NCBI GenBank assembly: GCA_945787015.1
Contig: CALZGM010000028.1
Coordinates: forward strand, 1 to 38,365
DNA length: 38,365 nucleotides
Direction: 5' to 3'
Source: an uncultured Roseburia sp.
GTDB lineage: Bacteria; Bacillota; Clostridia; Lachnospirales; Lachnospiraceae
Positions 35,610 through 38,365 of this stretch are shown piece after piece; within the stretch, counting starts at the first letter, position 1; every line of letters starts with the position of its first letter. Below the pieces are notes generated by a model, which had not been told where the DNA came from, did no database searches, and saw nothing but the letters and a program-made list of their open reading frames with translations. The position numbers and the translations under genes are program-made.

Positions 35610-37085
35610 CTATTCTTTTGTCAATACGTCAAACAAGTTCTTACAGGTTGGATAAATCTGTTTGAACTTTGCATACTGTTTCTCATATTTTTCAACCAGT
35701 TCTGCTTCAGGTTTTATGGTGTCCACAATCTCAACGATCTGCGCTGCAGCTGCTTCCACATTTTCATAGGCACCACAGGCAACTGATGCCAAAATGGCAC
35801 CTCCCAAACCGGCACCTTCTTCTACTTTTAAAACTTCTACTTCTACATTCAAGATATTGGCAATCATCTTTTTCCACAAAGGGCTCTTCGCACCACCACC
35901 GCAGATACGTACTGTCTTAATTTGAATTCCCAACTCTCTTGCCACTTCAAAGGAATCTCTTAATGCAAATGCCACTCCTTCTAAAACAGCCTGTGTCATA
36001 TCTGCTCTTGTGGTATCCATCGTCATACCAATAAAAGTTGCTCTGGCATTCGGATTATTGTGTGGAGAACGTTCCCCCATCAGATATGGAAGATAAAATA
36101 CCCTATTCTCACCAAGCTTTGCGATTGCCTGCTGTTCACCGGCATAATCCTTGGTTTCAAGGATTTCGTCCATCCACCACTTATTGCAGGATGCCGCACT
36201 TAACATGCAGCCCATCAGATGATACCCACCGTTTGCATCACAGAAGGAATGTAATGCATTATATTTATCCACGCCGAATTCCTTCGTACTAATAAAAACA
36301 ATTCCGCTTGTTCCAAGGGAGATATTACACTTGCCGTCTCCAACCGTACCCGTTGCAACTGCCGCTGCTGCGTTGTCCCCGGCTCCTGCTGCCACCTTCA
36401 CATCAGAAGGAATTCCAAGCTCTTCTGCAATCTCCGGCAATACCGTTCCCACGCATTCATAGCTTTCAAACAATTTTGGAAGTACCGCTTCCTCAATTCC
36501 GCAAATCTCACACATTTCCTTTGACCAACATCGGTTTTTCACATCTAATAAAAGCATACCGGATGCATCTGACACATCTGTGCAATGCACACCTGTCAAT
36601 TTGTAAGCGACATAATCCTTTGGCAGCATAATTTTGCTGATTTTTGCAAAGTTCTCAGGTTCGTGTTTCTTTACCCACATAATCTTCGGTGCGGTAAAGC
36701 CTGCAAAAGCAATATTTGCAGTGTAGTCTGAAAGCTTCTCTTTACCAATGACGCCATTTAAGTATTCGCATTCTTCAATGGTACGTCCATCATTCCACAA
36801 AATTGCCGGTCGAATGACTTCATCTTTTTCATCCAACATCACAAGTCCGTGCATCTGTCCCCCAAAACTGATTCCTGCAACCTGCGACTTATCTACATCA
36901 GCAAGCAGTTCCTTTAACCCCGCTATCACCTGTTCATACCAGTCTTTTGGGTTCTGCTCCGACCAGCCTGGATGTGGAAAAAATAATGGATACTCCCTAG
37001 ACACAATATTTGCAATCGCACCTGATTTTTCCATCAGCACCAATTTCACGGCTGATGTTCCTAAATCAATTCCTATGTAATACAT
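35610..37085 (-). CDS. xylB: Xylulokinase (FGGY family)
   Basis: This 491-aa kinase phosphorylates D-xylulose to xylulose 5-phosphate with ATP. It shows motifs shared closely with E. coli XylB: GIDLGTSAVK (catalytic-side Asp7), GGQMHG, ILWNDGR, GFTAPK, LPKDY, VSDASG and AGAGDNAA (catalytic base D237). HSFCDANGG, MLSAASC and GERSPHNNPNA also match. The strong match to XylB over other FGGY kinases (ribulo-, fuculo-, glycerol) supports D-xylulose as the substrate. It is the first gene of the operon, 161 nt from the divergent LacI regulator, and its product feeds the transaldolase and transketolase downstream. Confidence 0.94.
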   Translation of the reverse strand: MYYIGIDLGTSAVKLVLMEKSGAIANIVSREYPLFFPHPGWSEQNPKDWYEQVIAGLKELLADVDKSQVAGISFGGQMHGLVMLDEKDEVIRPAILWNDGRTIEECEYLNGVIGKEKLSDYTANIAFAGFTAPKIMWVKKHEPENFAKISKIMLPKDYVAYKLTGVHCTDVSDASGMLLLDVKNRCWSKEMCEICGIEEAVLPKLFESYECVGTVLPEIAEELGIPSDVKVAAGAGDNAAAAVATGTVGDGKCNISLGTSGIVFISTKEFGVDKYNALHSFCDANGGYHLMGCMLSAASCNKWWMDEILETKDYAGEQQAIAKLGENRVFYLPYLMGERSPHNNPNARATFIGMTMDTTRADMTQAVLEGVAFALRDSFEVARELGIQIKTVRICGGGAKSPLWKKMIANILNVEVEVLKVEEGAGLGGAILASVACGAYENVEAAAAQIVEIVDTIKPEAELVEKYEKQYAKFKQIYPTCKNLFDVLTKE

Positions 37086-37123
37086 AATGCCCTCTCCTTC
37101 TTAATACTCCTAATTTAAGTTCT

Positions 37124-37152
37124 ATTATAAAGTCATCTAAACTTAATTTAAA
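37124..37152 (-). promoter_or_regulatory. Promoter for the xylB operon
   Basis: On the minus strand, a perfect -10 TATAAT (37124-37129) lies 17 nt from a weak -35 TTTAAA (37147-37152). The spacer and -35 overlap an ACTTAATT box (37141-37148), and an AATTTAAGT variant (37112-37120) lies near +1. This fits repression by the divergent LacI-type protein. Confidence 0.6.
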
Positions 37153-37201
37153 TATGGAATTAAGTATAATTAAGGGATTTTGTTGACTTAATTCACTTAA
37201 G
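37141..37201. promoter_or_regulatory. Cluster of ACTTAATT/AATTAAGT boxes, putative LacI-type operators
   Basis: ACTTAATT occurs at 37141-37148 and 37186-37193, AATTAAGT at 37158-37165, AATTAAGG at 37168-37175 and ACTTAAG at 37195-37201. The first and second boxes form an inverted repeat with a 9-nt gap. The later boxes lie inside the lacI promoter. They are probably binding sites of the adjacent regulator, though they lack the CG centre typical of LacI operators. Confidence 0.55.
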
Positions 37202-37211
37202 AAATTAGAAT
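37183..37211 (+). promoter_or_regulatory. Promoter for the LacI-family gene
   Basis: -35 TTGACT (37183-37188), a 17-nt spacer and -10 TAGAAT (37206-37211) lie 35 nt before the ATG. ACTTAATT and ACTTAAG boxes cover the -35 and spacer, so autoregulation is likely. Confidence 0.7.
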
Positions 37212-37246
37212 AAGGATAGCAATCATTTTGACAAGGAGATACGATT

Positions 37247-38311
37247 ATGGGAATCACCGCAAAGGAATTAGCACAAAAAATGAATCTATCGGAAGCCGCC
37301 ATTTCTATGGCTTTAAATAATAAACCCGGTGTCAGTACGCAAACCAGGAAAAGAATTATAGAAGAAGCAAAAAAATATGGTTATGATTTTTCCCGTATCA
37401 AAGAAAAAGAACTGCCAACCCCGGAACAGGGAACCATTTGCTTTATTGTATACCGAAAAAATGGTGCGTTAGTTCCCAACTCACCTATTCTGGTTCACGA
37501 AGAGCATGGCTCATTGATACCGGACACGCCTTTTTTTTCGCAATTATCAGAAGGCATCAGTCTTTCCTGCAAAGAAAAACATTACCATCTAAATATTTCC
37601 TATCTTTATGAGGGAGATGACATCGCTCATCAGCTGCAGGAATTGTATCGAATCGGAACTTCCGGGCTCCTGTTGCTTGGAACAGAAATGGAAAAACATG
37701 ATCTTATTCCTTTTACCAATTGTGACATCCCATTTGTACTATTAGATAATTACTTTGAAGACTTGCAGATTAGCAGCGTTATCACCAATAACATACAAGG
37801 CGCATATTTAGCCACAAACCATCTTATTCGAAAGAAACGCTCGCAACCCGGCTATCTGCGTTCCTCGTATCGCAGCACAGGTTTTGAAGAACGTGCAGAT
37901 GGTTTTTATAAAGCGATTCGAAGAAATGGCATGTCGACCTCCCGTTCCATTGTCCACGACTTATCTCCAACCGTGGATGGGGCTTATAGTGATATGAAAG
38001 AGGTCTTAAATCAAAACGTAAAGCCACAGCTTGCCAATTGCTACTTTGCAGATAACGATTTAATCGCAGCCGGCGCTATCCGGGCTCTTACGGAAGCCGG
38101 CTATAAAATACCTGAAGACATCGCTATCGTAGGCTTTGATAATATGCCTCTTTGTACATATATCATTCCTACTCTAACCACAATCCATGTTCCGAAACAA
38201 TACATGGGAGAAATCGCAGTAAAGCAGCTTGTAGAAATGATAAAGAATCCAAGGATTAGTCCTGTAAAAATCGAAGTGGCTACGTCCTTAAAAGAAAGAA
38301 AAAGTTGCTAA
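37247..38311 (+). CDS. LacI family transcriptional regulator of the pentose operon
   Basis: This 354-aa regulator has an N-terminal LacI helix-turn-helix and hinge (1-50: ITAKELAQKMNLSEAAISMA, then LNNKPGVSTQTRKRI). A periplasmic-binding-protein-like sugar-sensing domain follows (about 65-345), with late motifs PEDIAIVGFDNMPLCTYIIP and LTTIHVPKQYMGE. AAGGAG lies 8 nt before the ATG. It is divergent from xylB, and the shared gap holds overlapping promoters and repeated boxes. It most likely represses both units and is released by the pathway's sugar or its phosphate. The 54 nt after the stop show no terminator or gene. Confidence 0.94.
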   Translation: MGITAKELAQKMNLSEAAISMALNNKPGVSTQTRKRIIEEAKKYGYDFSRIKEKELPTPEQGTICFIVYRKNGALVPNSPILVHEEHGSLIPDTPFFSQLSEGISLSCKEKHYHLNISYLYEGDDIAHQLQELYRIGTSGLLLLGTEMEKHDLIPFTNCDIPFVLLDNYFEDLQISSVITNNIQGAYLATNHLIRKKRSQPGYLRSSYRSTGFEERADGFYKAIRRNGMSTSRSIVHDLSPTVDGAYSDMKEVLNQNVKPQLANCYFADNDLIAAGAIRALTEAGYKIPEDIAIVGFDNMPLCTYIIPTLTTIHVPKQYMGEIAVKQLVEMIKNPRISPVKIEVATSLKERKSC

Positions 38312-38365
38312 AGGGGTATTTAGTACAAAATTTTGATTTATTGTTTCGTATATTGAGGAAGAGAG

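Noticed and set aside
30974-37085. D-apiose pathway (split apulose-4-phosphate transketolase with an FGGY kinase)
   Set aside because: The kinase matches xylulokinase closely and a transaldolase is present, so the ordinary pentose phosphate route is simpler. Split transketolases are normal in Clostridia.

Overview
The window is a bacterial chromosome segment from a low-GC Gram-positive anaerobe, most likely a member of the Lachnospiraceae (Clostridia). This rests on the gene content: a RadA–ClpC pair, a PPi-type phosphofructokinase, a split two-subunit transketolase, and several small families I recall as typical of Lachnospiraceae (the 'endosialidase'-labelled protein, and DUF5721-, DUF6320- and DUF4867-like proteins). 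The membrane proteins and cell-wall enzymes have no outer-membrane counterparts. I cannot fix the genus. Family names come from memory and visible motifs; no database search was run.

Layout. Positions 1-415 hold two strong tandem promoters and a leader pointing off the left edge, which look like the start of an rRNA operon. A minus-strand block follows: radA, a small conserved protein, clpC, then a cell-envelope group (a membrane-anchored cohesin-like protein, a secreted glucosaminidase with SH3 and dockerin domains, a tiny membrane protein and a GH25 muramidase). A radical-SAM PflX-like gene and a divergent PPi-phosphofructokinase gene come next. From 20680 down to 14322 runs a tight five-gene operon: DUF368/PopT-like undecaprenyl-phosphate transporter, two halves of an asymmetric ABC exporter, a condensation-like acyltransferase and a zinc-ribbon membrane protein. 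From 27200 down to 20812 lie an M18 aminopeptidase, folC, an MBOAT acyltransferase, a GDSL-type partner and a chemoreceptor. Between 27284 and 30946 are a DUF5721-like gene, a cold-shock gene, a MATE transporter and an AraC regulator.

The right end (30974-38311) is a pentose operon on the minus strand: xylulokinase, DUF4867-like protein, an L-fucose-isomerase-like protein, a transaldolase and both transketolase subunits. A divergent LacI-type regulator faces it. The sugar would be isomerised, phosphorylated to xylulose 5-phosphate and recycled by transaldolase and transketolase. No xylA and no transporter lie in view, so the substrate is open. The intergenic region carries several ACTTAATT/AATTAAGT boxes that overlap the lacI promoter and flank the xylB one.

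Notable structure. All three convergent gene junctions (14262, 28267, 30974) carry perfect GGGAC...GTCCC inverted repeats that touch stop codons; two belong to one family with a compensated base change. The DUF368 operon promoter places a 26-nt hairpin at the predicted 5' end of its transcript. No CRISPR array, prophage, insertion sequence or tRNA was seen. The only gene-free stretch over 300 bases is 1-415, described below.
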